Below, piece by piece: positions 40,401 to 51,800 of a stretch of 64,000 nt of DNA. Location of the stretch: assembly GCA_029851415.1 (NCBI GenBank), contig CM056742.1, forward strand, positions 191,003,344 to 191,067,343. Direction: 5' to 3'. The notes under the pieces were generated by a model. That model was not told the origin of the DNA and ran no database searches. It was given only the letters and a program-made list of their open reading frames with translations. The DNA is from Eretmocerus hayati. Lineage: Eukaryota; Arthropoda; Insecta; Hymenoptera; Aphelinidae. Within the stretch, counting starts at the first letter, position 1, and every line of letters begins with the position of its first letter. A program made the translations under genes and the position numbers.

Positions 40401-43400
40401 AGAGGAAGTAGCCGACGGCCATGCCGATGAGGTAGGGCCCGGCCCGCGTCCACGGCTTGTCGTAGATCTTGTCGAAGAGGGCTAGCGGGTCGTCGGTGTT
40501 GGGCATGTGGTTGTTGACGAGGGCGATGTAGCCGGTGGTGATCCACGAGCCGAGCATCAGGCTGAGCAGGCAGAAGGCGGCGAGCCTGAGGTGGTTCGTC
40601 GCGACGATGAGGATGACCGCGCCGACTATGTAGAACTGCGTGTCGTCGGCCACGTACCAGCTCCACAGCATGCACATCTGCTCGACGGGGAAGAGCGTGT
40701 TGACGTAGAGCAGGTTGCGCCACCAGTAGTTGGGGCAGTTCTCGTGGTCGGCGGTCGGCGGCTCGAACACCGAGTTCGCGTTGAACCACTTCATCGAGAC
40801 GAGCGTCAGCCCGAGCACGTACATGTAGGGCGCGGTGAGCCGGCAGAACCTGTACGCGAGGAAGCCGAGGAACTTGAGCAGGCCCTCGAGGAAGCCGCGC
40901 GTGCCCTGGGTCAGCCTGTTCAGGTCGCCCTTGGCGTTCGTGCGGAAGTACAGGAAGCTGACGAGCAGCCCGCCCATGAAGAAGAACGTGTCGACGCTGA
41001 ACGCGCCGTTCTGGATGGTCTGGAACAGGAAGCGCTTCTCCACGACCTTGCGGTACTCCATGTTGTCCGAGTACTTGAACACGATTATGCACGTGTGGCC
41101 GAGAATGACCCAGGCCATCGAGAGAGCCCGCAGACCGTGCACCGTGCTCAGCGTGTCGCGGCCCACCTCGCGGTCGCAGATCACCCGCATGTTGGCCCGC
41201 ACCGAGAACGACAGCAGCAGCTCCTGCGCCGCGTCTGCAAGTTCAAGCGAGATTCGTGTGAGTGCCTTGCGACAAACTGTATATTAGGGTGTCCGTTATC
41301 TCCCAAGTTTCTCCGATCCTCCGCGGGCCAACCCCCACAACCTAATCATTTGTTGAGATATTGCGATAGAAAAGTTTTCGTGGACCTAGGTGATGTTCAA
41401 GAGCTGTCCCACCTGAAGCGTTCCTGTCTGAATAATGGACTCAAAACAAATTTTGATTCAGTAATCAGCATTTCTTGCACAGCTGCGTGTTTCTATGTAT
41501 ATACCTGACAAGGAGAGTCCAAGAGGTTCGGGAGCTGGATCTGGCTGAAACTCTGGGAATCATCTACTTTTGGCACTAAAAGATTATACCCAAAGCCACA
41601 GAGCCTAACGCTCAAGCATTTCCGAGCTACAGGCCACAACCTATGCATTACACTATATCTATATATGCAGGAAAACGGTATATATAGATATACTATAATG
41701 CATGGGTTGGAGCCTGTAACTCGGAAACGCTTGAGCGTTAGACTCTGCGGCTTTGGGTATCATCTTTTGGTGCCAAAAGGAAATGATTCCCAGAGTTTCA
41801 GCCAGATCCAGCTCCCGAACCCCTTGGACTTCCCTTGTGAGAGTTTTTTTAATCGATAGCTAGTGGAATTTCCTTCAAAATAACCACTTGTAAAAGTCAA
41901 TTTGATGGAGTAGAATTAATGTTATCGCTGTTTTTGAAGATTGATAAATTCGAGTTACCAAATCCGTAAAACAGGGGTTTCCTCAAAGAGTCCTAAAAAT
42001 GCGGATTTTTAGTCGGTCTATTTTAAAGATGTGAATATGTGTTTTCGATGTGTTTTTTAACGTAGAAACAGAATCCGTGCTCAGTTCCACCTCTAATTAT
42101 CAGGATTTTTTACCAGACTCAAAAAACCGACAAAACAAAAAACGGTCATTTTCAGTCACTTTTATGTTTTTCAGTTGGATGATGATGCAAATGAGTAGGC
42201 TATCTCCGGTTCTACTGTATCAAATTGAATGTTTCAGGTAGTCATTTTGAAGGAAATTGCACCCGCTATCGACTGAAAACACTTTTGAGGACGTAGAAAG
42301 GAATGCATGCGCGGTAAATGCGAATCATTGCCTCAAATTTTTATTTAGAAGGGTACATTTCAAATAAGAAACGCTCTAGGTGGGGCAGTACTCAAACTTC
42401 ACCTAGGTCCCCGGCAATTTTTTTCTCGCAATATCTCACCAAATGACCAGGTTGTGGGGGGTGGCATGAGAGATCGGGGAAACTTGGGAAATAACGGATA
42501 CCCTACTGTATACAACATGAGGGTGGTTAGGAATATGAACGGTCCAGACCTCGCAAGCTCTATGTGGAGCTTGCAGGGGACCCTGCAAAAAAGTCTCGGT
42601 TACGCGATTCAAAATGAGAAAGAGTCCTCACTGAGCTTGAGCAGATCCGGGGTGGGCGTCCTGAGGCTGCCCTCGTGGTCGTTGTTGTTGTTGACCGGCA
42701 GAGTGGGCGGCACGATCGGCTCCGTCACTGAAACACCAATTTGGATCTCGTTAGTGCCCGATGGGAGTGCACCTGGGGTTCCGCTTCGATCCGCCATCTC
42801 ACGGGAACCTCACGCGCTTATCGAGTGTTGCAAAAGCTATGGTGAAACAAGAATTTCAAGCTGGCTCGAAATGCTTGAGCTGTGATTCTGATCTGAGAAT
42901 CGGTTCTATGCAAGTTGAGCTTCGTTATACACCAAGCACGTAGATAGAATAGACTCGGTAAAAAATTTGAGCATCAACGCGGTTGAAACAGACACTTAGA
43001 ACTTGGTGGATTTGAGAATACGCGCCCAGCATATAATGATTCAAAATAATAGTTTCTTAGTGATTGAACGTTTTGATGCAGGTCAATGAATTTTGTGACT
43101 CTGCCCGTGCAACGGTGCAAGTAGTGATCGTCATTGAGTGCGACTATGATGTAGTGTGCGTCGACTAGTACTGGTGACGCGCTCGATGGTTTGGCTGTGT
43201 GACATACGACGCGGTTCCAACTCTCGTGAAGTCGGAGACAAGATGCGGGGGCATTTTGATATCAGGATTTCGAAGATTAACGCGGGATGGATCTCTCACC
43301 ATTGCCGTTGTGCAGCTTGGCGGTGGCCTCGTTGGCGAAGCGCTCGAGCTTGACGTGCTTCTCGAGGTCGTAGTTGACCCGCTGCTTGCGCACAAACTTT

Positions 43401-46400
43401 TTGGTCAGGTAGACGTCGTAGCTGGTGCCGGCAATCAGCAGGAACAGCACCACCGCGCTCGTGTTACTGAAATCGTGGTCAATCGTTATCAAAAGCCATT
43501 TATATGTGGGCAGCACTGCTCAGGCCCTTTTGTCGTATAAATACGGCTAGAGCGACGGTTGGACGAGTTCGACTCACAAGAGGACCCAGAAGACGGGGTC
43601 GGTGTACATGTCGTAGTAGTTGTGCTGGTCGCGCACCCGGTCGACGAACGAGTTGGAGGCGGCCTCGGATCCGGTGGCCATCCGCGCCAGCAGGACCACG
43701 TCCGCAGCGTGGCACGAAAAAGGCAGGCAGGCGCCCACGTGCACCAGCCGGGTCTGAAAGCACCAAAACGCCGATAGTCAGCCTCTAATCTGAAATACCA
43801 CTTTTCGAAGGACTTTTCCGCGATCGATCCTACAGGAATTTTCATTCAGTGGATCAAAATGTGTACCAAGCTTTTTTGAATGATACACTAAAATATTACA
43901 GGATCTCGTTCAAATCTTGGATTAGCATCGGAGGTCAAAGCATTTATGGTCTGTTTTCTCGATTTCTCTCCATTTGCAGAGGAATGCTCAAAACAAAACG
44001 ATATTCTCGTTACAATTATATAGACGAGATTGACTTTTGAGCCTTTCTGCTCGATCGTACCCTCAATAGCACGCTTTCGTTACTCAATTTAAATCCCAAG
44101 CCCCTCCTGTACTTTACAGAATTTTTGGTATCTTTTCCAATCAACTTATTCCAACTTATTTTCGCTAGGTCTCCTATAACATCGGAATTTGCTATGTTGT
44201 TTATAACAATTGCCTTTGAGTCGAGGCGATTGAGTCCCTAGTCTTGCCCTCGCCTGAAACTTGGGAAAAGTGGTGCTCCCGCTCTATCATGAGAATAAAA
44301 AAAAGTAGCTCGCTGAATTAAGCTCGGCAGGGCGAATTGGATGCATTGAGCCAGCTCAGCCACAAGTGACAAGGTCGGATTTATAAATTTGCTCCATTAC
44401 GCGAACTTGTTCATTGTGTGAGGATAATCATCAGAACGGCATTTCATCGTTGCCGATTAGCTTATTCTTCCGCATCTCTGGCTAGCGACTTTCCTCAATC
44501 AAAAATTTGCATCCAGATCGAAAAAGTTGGCGGCACCCGCAATTAGATCCGCCAATGATATATGCTCCGTGCATTTGGTACACGTAACAGCGCCGAGTGC
44601 GTCGCATAACAGAGAGCAGCCGCTGTTACGATTCAAAACAAATTACGCCTTCTCCGTACGAACGTCGACAAAAAGTTCCGAGGCAACTTTGATATACTTG
44701 GGGGTCAAATCCGCGACAATGTGCAACCTCAGTCCCAAAGACTGGCGGGGGTTTAATTTTTCTCGACTTACAGAAAACGAAGAAGCTCGCGCATAGATAA
44801 CGTCTGTCCCCACTCATCGGTATCACAAGAGTCCCTATATACAATAGCGTGGAAAGCTCGGGCTCGGTAAATGCAATCAGAATCGACTTAATGGTTTGAG
44901 CTGGGCTTTGGAACTTTAATTTGGCGATGCTTTGAAAAATGTCAATCTGGGTATCTGCAGATTCGCATTCAAGGGTTGCACCACCAGTATCACACGGACA
45001 TGAACGACAACTCCGACGAAAAACTCATTTTGTTCAATTCTCCCGGAGCTTCGAAGTTCCAAATGTGGTGCCACGCGGTATATCAAAATCTCTACGGAAC
45101 TACTTATTACTTATGCCTTAAGGGGATGTCGGAGTCCTATCAATATTGTACAGTTACCGACATGGTCGAGTTTTTGGATTTCTCGATGAATTTTTGAGAT
45201 ATCAAAAATCTAACAAGTAACGCCGATTCTATGATCCATACAAAATCGGCGTTACTTAGTAGAATCCCGATATCTCGAAAATTCATCGAGAAATCCGAAA
45301 ACTCGACAATGTCGGTATCCGACATCCTCTTAACAGTTAACTAGCCCTACACGGATGGGAGGGGCCTCAATATTTGTGCAAGAACTCATCTCATTTCAGA
45401 AAATGGTGTTCGACGATTGAACCCTGCAGACGGATCAAAGCGCAAACGCAATCGAACGGAAGCTCCACAATTTTGCATGCCCGCCCAATGTGGGATCGAG
45501 AGTGATGAGGGTCATTGAATTCCAATGCCCGCGTATCTTGAATTTGAATGCTCGAAACTTTGCCGGCATCGATCTTAGCATCACGCACCGCCTCCTGCAG
45601 AACGAGTATTTTAATTGACTGCTCGATTCAAATGAGATTCTATACGTGTATTTGGTTGAAGAATCTTTCATCCCGAGAATCGCGCTCGTGTGGGTGTCAA
45701 TCGATTCTGTGACAGTGCAGGTGCTTTAAAATAATTAGAAAAACGCTTCCGGCTCGAGGCGCATCCCATGCTCTCGGCACGACTCGTTGTAATTCTTAAA
45801 AGCGATTAGCACCTACATGAAATCGTATTGCAATCGAACAGTTCATCGAAGGAGTGGGGACTCCATATCCTTGTCCGCTGCATAGTGGAGATATGACCGG
45901 TGCGCGACCCTCGAAATTCGATTCGCTTAACTCTTTACATCGCCACGATTTCGGGCTGGGACCATAGGTGGAACATCCAACTATTAATATTTATGAGAAT
46001 TATAGTTTATGAAATTGGGGCGCGGTATGAGTAAACAGTAAAAACATGGATTTTTCGCCCACTTCCGGTTTTTCCGTTCTAACTCGGAAAATATTGGTTT
46101 TTCGGGGAAGCTTGTACAAAGAAAATTTGTAGATCTTTCAAAGATACACACAAAATTATCCAACGCTTTTACCCGAGAAACGGATCCTTTTGCAGTTATT
46201 CTTGATCGAAGTTATAATTGGATATGTTTAAATGAATCCGCTAAAATTATTTTTTATGATGGGCTCAAATCAATTTCCTGATTCTTGAGGGTCAATTTCA
46301 AACGAAAAAGGTCTCCTGGTATTTTCCCCTGAGTTCGACCCTTTTCGAGTTATGAAAATAGTTAATTTCGCAATTCTCAACTCTCATGCAGTGCTGTTAT

Positions 46401-47378
46401 GATGACTGCATTTACAGCTGGTAAGTAGTATCGAAATTCGCTCTTTTCGTTATTTGAAAACGATCTAATTGAGGAAAAAAGAAGTCTTTTTTGTTGAAAA
46501 TCGACCCAAATAGCTCAGGAGAAAATTTTGAATCCATTATAAACAATTTCAGCAAATTTATTTAGACAAATACAGTTATTGTAACTTTGATCAAGAGTAA
46601 CTCCTTAAGGATGCATTTTCCTGTGGAAAGAGTGGAGAACATCCGTGTAGTAATTTGTTTGACCTCTCCACAAGTTCTCCCGAAAAATCAATATTTCCCG
46701 CCTCGTAATGGAGAAATTGAAAAGGGCGAAGAACTTCATGTTTTTATTGTTCATTCATACTGCGCTCTAATTTTTAAACAATAATCCTCATTAATTTTGA
46801 TTATTGGATGTGCCTCACACCATTCGAGCCCAAAATCGTGCTGATGTATCGAGTTTCTCGAACCAGAAGGGCTTTTGGGAGGGTTGCGTACCGAACTAAC
46901 AGTCATGGTTGCTCGAATAGACGAGTGAATGATTTGCCATCGCACGCGCAAGATACGGTCCCGCTCATTGTTCTTTCGAGAAACTTTCAGCCACCACAAG
47001 TGGATACCATGCTGTTGGATTTGCGAACATTTGAAAACTAGACAGTGACAATGAGCTCGAATAAGTTGAACGTATAAAAAGGAGAACTTACGACCGGGGA
47101 GAAGGAGCCATTGACGGCGATCCTGATCATGAAGAAGCCGAGCGGGTAGGGCGGCTTGTCGTCGGCGAACTTGGCGAGGAGGGCGCTCCTGTGGGCCTGC
47201 ACATTCCTCTGCTGTTTCACGTTGAACTTGGGCTGGGTGAGCTCGTCCTTGGAGGAGGTCAGCGAGCTCACCCCAGTTGTGACTCCGAGGCCGATGTGCT
47301 CGCACTCGGTCGACGAGCCCGTGAAGTACGAGTTGCCCCAGTAGAAGCCACTCGAGTACCGTCCCGTCGCATCGTCCA
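37445..47378 (-). CDS. Nose-resistant-to-fluoxetine (NRF-6)-like acyltransferase, 5' end unresolved
   Basis: Multipass membrane protein with an extracellular NRF domain and an acyltransferase-3 domain. Relatives include C. elegans NRF-6 and Drosophila drop-dead. Substrates are uncertain; lipid or drug transport in the gut has been proposed. Eight exons join in phase (minus strand): 47378-47092, 43753-43578, 43466-43300, 42727-42632, 41234-40369, 40282-40108, 39378-39236 and 37573-37445, giving about 678 residues. Exon 1 here carries DDATGRYSSGFYWGN and STECEHIG; the next carries HVGACLPFSCHAADV, with the paired cysteines of the family. TVHGLRALSMAWVILGH is the acyltransferase signature with its likely catalytic histidine. 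STGYGGYVNDILSAP and SRVTYCAYLVHPLI mark the last helices. The first codon is split (needs one upstream base), so the signal peptide exon or exons are missing. Introns host several repeats. Confidence 0.92.
39544..39607. repeat. Perfect 64-bp palindrome
   Basis: The sequence from GCATGTTGCGGGCCGTC to GACGGCCCGCAACATGC is identical to its own reverse complement over 64 bases with no spacer. The centre is CCTTAGGCCTAAGG at about 39569-39582. It is GC-rich in an AT-rich intron of the NRF-like gene, and the element at 39608-39752 starts on the next base. Confidence 0.9.
39608..39752. mobile_element. 145-bp MITE-like element with 18-bp terminal inverted repeats
   Basis: It starts AAAGTTATTCGCACTTTT (39608-39625) and ends with its exact complement AAAAGTGCGAATAACTTT (39735-39752). 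Similarity continues inwards (gtcc against gga). It abuts the 64-bp palindrome on its left. No clear target-site duplication. Confidence 0.65.
40338..40351 (+). repeat. G14 homopolymer inside an 86-bp intron of the NRF-like gene
   Basis: Fourteen consecutive G on the plus strand are a C14 run in the pre-mRNA, 17 bases after the 5' splice site of the shortest intron. Poly(C)-binding proteins could affect splicing. The run length should be treated with caution. Confidence 0.7.
41276..42512. mobile_element. Foldback element C, with 7-8 bp target-site duplication, carrying a nested element
   Basis: ACTGTATA stands on both edges (41276-41283 and 42505-42512), consistent with a target-site duplication. 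The termini are inverted: left 'agggtgtccgttatctccca', right complement 'agggtatccgttatttccca'. The arms stay similar inwards (gagatattgcga, ggacctaggtgaa, ccccacctgaagcg against ccccacctagagcg). They resume after the nested element with 'gatagctagtggaatttcc' against 'gatagcgggtgcaatttcc'. It fills almost all of the NRF-like intron 41235-42631. Confidence 0.75.
41505..41841. mobile_element. 337-bp palindromic element, family B copy 1 (nested in C)
   Basis: Ends CTGACAAGGAGAG... and ...CCCTTGTGAG. The arms are inverted copies throughout: 'gagctggatctggctgaaac' pairs with 'gtttcagccagatccagctc', and 'cctaacgctcaagc' with 'gcttgagcgttag'. The AT-rich centre is near 41665. It interrupts the left arm of element C, as the uninterrupted right arm shows, so it inserted later. 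Confidence 0.85.
45117..45333. repeat. 217-bp inverted repeat in an NRF-like intron
   Basis: 'ttaaggggatgtcgga' opens the left arm and its complement 'tccgacatcctcttaa' closes the right arm. 'gtcgagtttttggatttctc' pairs with 'gagaaatccgaaaactcgac', and 'agtaacgccgatt' with 'aatcggcgttact' near the centre at about 45232. The left arm has about 22 extra bases (near 45135-45157), so the arms are not identical. Confidence 0.75.
45925..46865. mobile_element. Foldback element, family A copy 2 (diverged)
   Basis: Same layout as 35880-36895 but more decayed: 'gtagatctttcaaagat', 'cagttattcttgatcgaagtt', 'ccattataaacaatttcagc' and 'ttttaaacaataat' occur in the same order and inverted about a centre near 46400. 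It lies in the 3.3-kb intron 43754-47091 of the NRF-like gene. No coding capacity. Confidence 0.75.
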
Positions 47379-47502
47379 CTGCAATCATGACAAATAGGAT
47401 GGATTCATTTTAGATTCAAGTGACTGACACTTTTGGATGAGGGAGTCGAAGGAAATCTCGGAGAATCCGGAAACATCCGGCAGAGACTCGCAAAGATCTC
47501 AC

Positions 47503-47565
47503 CTCTGTCACCCTCGAGAAGGTCATTTTGATGGGAGACATATGGTGGAAGGGTGCGAACCACCA
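47503..47565 (-). CDS. Candidate upstream exon of the NRF-like gene
   Basis: On the minus strand a strong acceptor (tttcttacag) and donor (gag|gtgaga) bound exactly 63 bases. Leaving one base at the 3' end, its frame joins the split first codon of the exon at 47378 (G|TG) and reads VVRTLPPYVSHQNDLL before VDDATGRY. The family usually has a tryptophan-containing segment just before this point, which is absent here, so the exon may be alternative or spurious. Confidence 0.25.
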
Positions 47566-47997
47566 CTGTAAGAAAGTCACTTGTCGGAAAACGCCCAAAA
47601 TTGTATGCTATTGTATGTTCATGAATTATAGTATTTCATCGTTCCTCAGATAGTCTAAAATGAGCCATCAAATTTTCAAATTGTTCGAGCGAGCCTCCAA
47701 GTGTTATTGTATTCTCAGGATGTTCATTTTGTGAGGGATGAGTGACACCAAGTTGATAACAAAATTCCAGAAGCTACCGGTTCATGTTCCCTAACGCACA
47801 AACTTGGCCAGCCCAGACCACGAATCTCTAAAAAAAGATTGGAAGTAATCGAAAAGTACTGATATGGTACTATACTAATCTCATTTCGCCCGATGCCAAA
47901 ATGAGTCGAAATATATCATTCAAGTTTTTGATAGCTTTGTTGTGCTATTCATATGCTCACGTGGGCTCTTCAAGCAAACAGCTCTGACTTGGTGGTG

Positions 47998-48039
47998 AAA
48001 TTTTCATATGCAATTATAAATAATTGCATATGAAAATTT
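47998..48039. repeat. 20-bp perfect inverted repeat with 2-base loop
   Basis: AAATTTTCATATGCAATTAT and its exact complement are separated by AA. It is AT-rich and a strong cruciform candidate. No neighbouring gene explains it. Confidence 0.8.
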
Positions 48040-48474
48040 GCATTGTTCTAAAGACAAGAGGATCACGGTCTCCCATAGTCTGAAGAAATTTGATAATAAT
48101 TTCTTTCAGTAGCGAACGCTGCGATCATTTCGCTGATCAGTTCGCTGATTTTTTCGTTCGTCATGACGCAAGATGAGCACAAAATTGAGGCGCAATAAGA
48201 TAATACTCGGATTCATTACTAATCTTGTAGTGTCCGAAAACTCGTTTTCAGTATGTAAACGCATCATTACACGTATGAAAAAATATCAAGCCGAGACATT
48301 ACACCCAAAGTAATCCTGCGATTCTTGAAATGATTCAATGAAGAATATTCCCAAAATTGATTGAAACTTTCTTCTTATTGTTGTGCACGTACAAAGTATT
48401 ATTCAATTCTCAGTTCTTCCGATTTTCTCCTAAATCTTCGAGGACAACCGTGGGCTTGATAGAGCAAAAAAATA

Positions 48475-48810
48475 CTGACCAGGAGAGTGTTTCAGATCCG
48501 GATCACGGATTTGGCTAAAACTCTGGGAAAAGTCTCCTTTTAGCACCAAAAGATGAAACCCAAAATTATAGACCCTAACGCCCAAGCGTTTTTGAGCTAC
48601 AGCCAATAACATTAGCATTGCCCATATAGGCCAATGTTAAAAATCATACATATAGGTATACCTGCAATGCTAATGTCCTTGGCTGTAGCTCGGAAACGCT
48701 TGAGCGTTAGGGTCTATAATTTTGGGTTTCGTCTTTTGGGGCTAAAAGGAGACTATTTCCAAAGTTTCAGCCAAATCCGTGACCCGGATCTGAAACACTC
48801 TCCTGGTGAG
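48475..48810. mobile_element. 336-bp palindromic element, family B copy 2
   Basis: Starts CTGACCAGGAGAG and ends CTCTCCTGGTGAG. The arms pair over nearly the whole length: 'gtttcagatccggatcacgg' against 'ccgtgacccggatctgaaac', and 'cctaacgcccaagcg' against 'cgcttgagcgttagg'. The centre is near 48640. The arms share sequence with copy 1 (aaactctggga, cttgagcgttag). Confidence 0.85.
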
Positions 48811-51800
48811 CCTCAGATTAAGTTCGTGCTTAGAGCAAGATGCAACAAATTCAAGACGCAAAATCTTCAAAATGAGCAAGCGCTGCATCTGAAGAGAGAT
48901 TCGATCTTATAGGAAGCATTTTTCATGGCTGAACGTTAGAGCGCTTAGTCTCACCGATGCATATTTGTTACGTTTGATGTGTAGGTTAGATTATACTTCG
49001 GAATTCGCGAATGATGGAGAAAGAATTGCATCTATCTCTTAAAATAGATTTATGATCACGATTTCTTCGACTCATGGACTCCTGCAATCACTATCGTACA
49101 CAAAATGATTGATACTAGGTGCGATTGAGTTCTCAATTTTGAATGCTTTCACCACAAAACATAGTTTGGACATCATAAGAAACGCGCGGTTCTTAGGACG
49201 AGATAAAATTTGCTTCGGTCTCAGACGTTGAACCTTTATTCAGTGCAAATCATATTAATATCATGGAGTTTTCCTGAAACGAAGTAAAGGAGCTATTTTT
49301 ATATATCTAATGGTCAGACTCAGAACGATTTTAAGATGCAACAGTGAGACACCCACTGAGAATGAAATCTTGCCATCTGAACAATACGACTGTATTGTTA
49401 CGTGGTATTGCCGTTGTACCGCTACCATATTGTCACCTCAGCAAAATGATTTTATTATTGCAGCAATCTGTGTGAATAACCTGATCCTCAACCGGTATCA
49501 TTAGGTGCAAAAATTTGGATGGCTTTTGTGGTGAGATAGTCGTAATGTGACTGTGATTCCATCAAGTATCGAAGCATTTGAAATATGGGCCACGTTTATC
49601 TATTCTAGCAGTAATACCAGATCGCAAAACCGTTCTGATAGATTGATGCGATGACAAAATCGGTATTGTTCTCTGGCAGAAGACCGTTTTGGTCGTACGA
49701 CAAAACGCAAGGCCGTACGACCAAAATTTTTTTCTCAGTAACCTGAGATTAAGGGTTTCTTTTAGACTTCTTTTCATTCTGAAAACTATCCATAATCAAG
49801 ATTTCAGTGAGAATCCTTCGCACTGTCGGATAATGCTGTCTCTAATTCAGCTTATCCTACTGTTCCAAAGAAACCTTATCAATGACCGTTACGCAATATT
49901 TCCATTTGGAATGGACCCGTCCGGGTAAACGCAAATTTTTCACGAACGAAGAGGAAGACCATTATTTGAAGATTATGTGGACTTGTTATATTGGGGACTT
50001 GGGTAGTTACACCACGTAATTTGTGGGCTCAGACCGTCTCAGGTTGAATTAATGACAGATAAGACTTTTCAAGTCCTGAGTAAAGCTTATCATAATCCTA
50101 TGCAAACGATTCAACTCACTATAATTCGTGTCATTCGAAAGTTTAGGCAGACACGAATTTTTGGCTTTCATAGTATAGAGAAAATATTTTTGCACGCCTC
50201 GGCTAACTGATGAGTTGAATGGGCCGAGCTATTATTCGCATGTAAATTCATCGCGTGGGGTGATTTTAGCTAGGAATCCGCTGAAAAGCAACAAAATGAC
50301 TGTTTTGTCCCGAACAGCGGTCAGCCTGACTTATGGAAGCTGAGCCGATCAAAGGCGATTCTCTTGAAATGCACGTACTGGTTCCTCGCTCCATCGACTA
50401 TTTTGCATATGTGGTAACGCGCGAGACTCGCAAAAATGTTGTTTCAGGGTTACGTTGAGTCGGGCTTTCGCGAAAACGAGGCATTGAGTTTTTGTCGCCG
50501 AGATCATCATCAGCTGGAAAGGCCACCATACTTTCGCTTATTGTTTTGCGCGATACATATGGGGGGGGGGGGGGTAATTGGTGCAGCGGATAACGAGTGC
50601 AAGCCGAAAGTGCGTCGCGCGCGACAAGACTCGGCGTGTAGAAAGCGCGAGTCGTGCACATGGAGAGAAAAAAAAACATGAGCAAACATCGGTTTCGTGT
50701 GATGGGAACAAGCTAAATACGTGGGTCGAACACCCACGAGTCGCGAGGTGAGCCGCGACAGCTCTCACTCTCGCACGGCTCATCTGCGTGTTTTCGTTGA
50801 CAGCTTTCTCCCGCAGCCTCTCATTCCATCTTTCTCAAGGCATGTCCAAGAGCCCGCAAGTCAAGAAATTTCGGAGCTTCTAATCGAATTCTCATTGCGA
50901 TATTCCGCCCAAACTTGTGTCTCTTAGGGCAATTTACGCGTCTCAACGTCTTTCTCGAAGTACTGTGCTCAGAACTCAATTTCACTCATTTGCGTTCTTG
51001 AGAATTGTGAACAACAGGGTGGCCAAAGTTACCTCGGCATCGGGGCCTTCCTCGTCGAGCACCGCGATCTTTTTGTACCTTACAACATGAAAACGGTCAC
51101 TCTCTGCTCGGATCACATTTTTTGATCACCAATAAGTTCAGAGACAAAAGATGAAAGTCTCATAAAATCATGCTGACGAACTTGAGATTTGCTACCTTTG
51201 TTTGAACAATGAAACTCATTGTAAGCCGACTCATCTGAGGTGGCCAATGTTACCCCGGGGAATCTAAGAAATTCAAAATTCTCTCATTCAAACGTTCGTT
51301 CTGAATATCTGTAGCATTCGAGTTCAATTGGCAAAAGCGATTACTATCAAGTTAGCCCGAGAGAAAGTGATCTCGGGAAGCAGGTTTTTCTACAGTAAGG
51401 GCCTACTTGCGTCCAAATACGGTGAATTTATTAATATAATTCATCAATTTTTCACTGTCTCCGTCGTGGCCGCATAAAGAGGCTCTTACAGCAGGAAAAC
51501 CTGCTTCCCGGGCTCACCTCTTCCCGAGCTATCGATTGTAACGAAATAGCGCGCAAAATGTAGATGGCGTCATTACCAAACAAGAGAATCATTTGAAGCA
51601 GAGAGAAGTCGATCTAGTGGGTTGTTGTGTTTGATTTTTGAGACATGATGACTTTACTTGAAAATTTTCACTCTACTCAAACGGAAAGAAGAGTCGATGG
51701 AACCCATCTTAACATCAAATGAGCTGGGACATTCTGCAAGTAGATTTTAGAAGCTTTGAAATGAGTTTGTGAACGTTCATCCGGGCGGTATAGCGTCGGA

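Noticed and set aside
39989..41092. 367-codon open frame on the minus strand
   Set aside because: It is a shadow frame of the GC-rich NRF-like exons. The conserved acyltransferase protein is in another frame with proper splice sites.
40507..41508. 333-codon open frame on the plus strand
   Set aside because: Antisense shadow of the same NRF-like exon; its composition (many E, V, R, H) reflects the complement of a GC-rich coding exon.
43436..43845. Arginine- and cysteine-rich frames overlapping NRF-like exons
   Set aside because: Off-frame readings of the exons at 43300-43466 and 43578-43753.
51033..51078. Possible minus-strand micro-exon (YKKIAVLDEEGPDAE) between an AG and a GT
   Set aside because: The peptide looks coding, but its phase joins neither the NRF-like first exon nor the 47503-47565 candidate, the acceptor is weak, and no neighbour exon was found.
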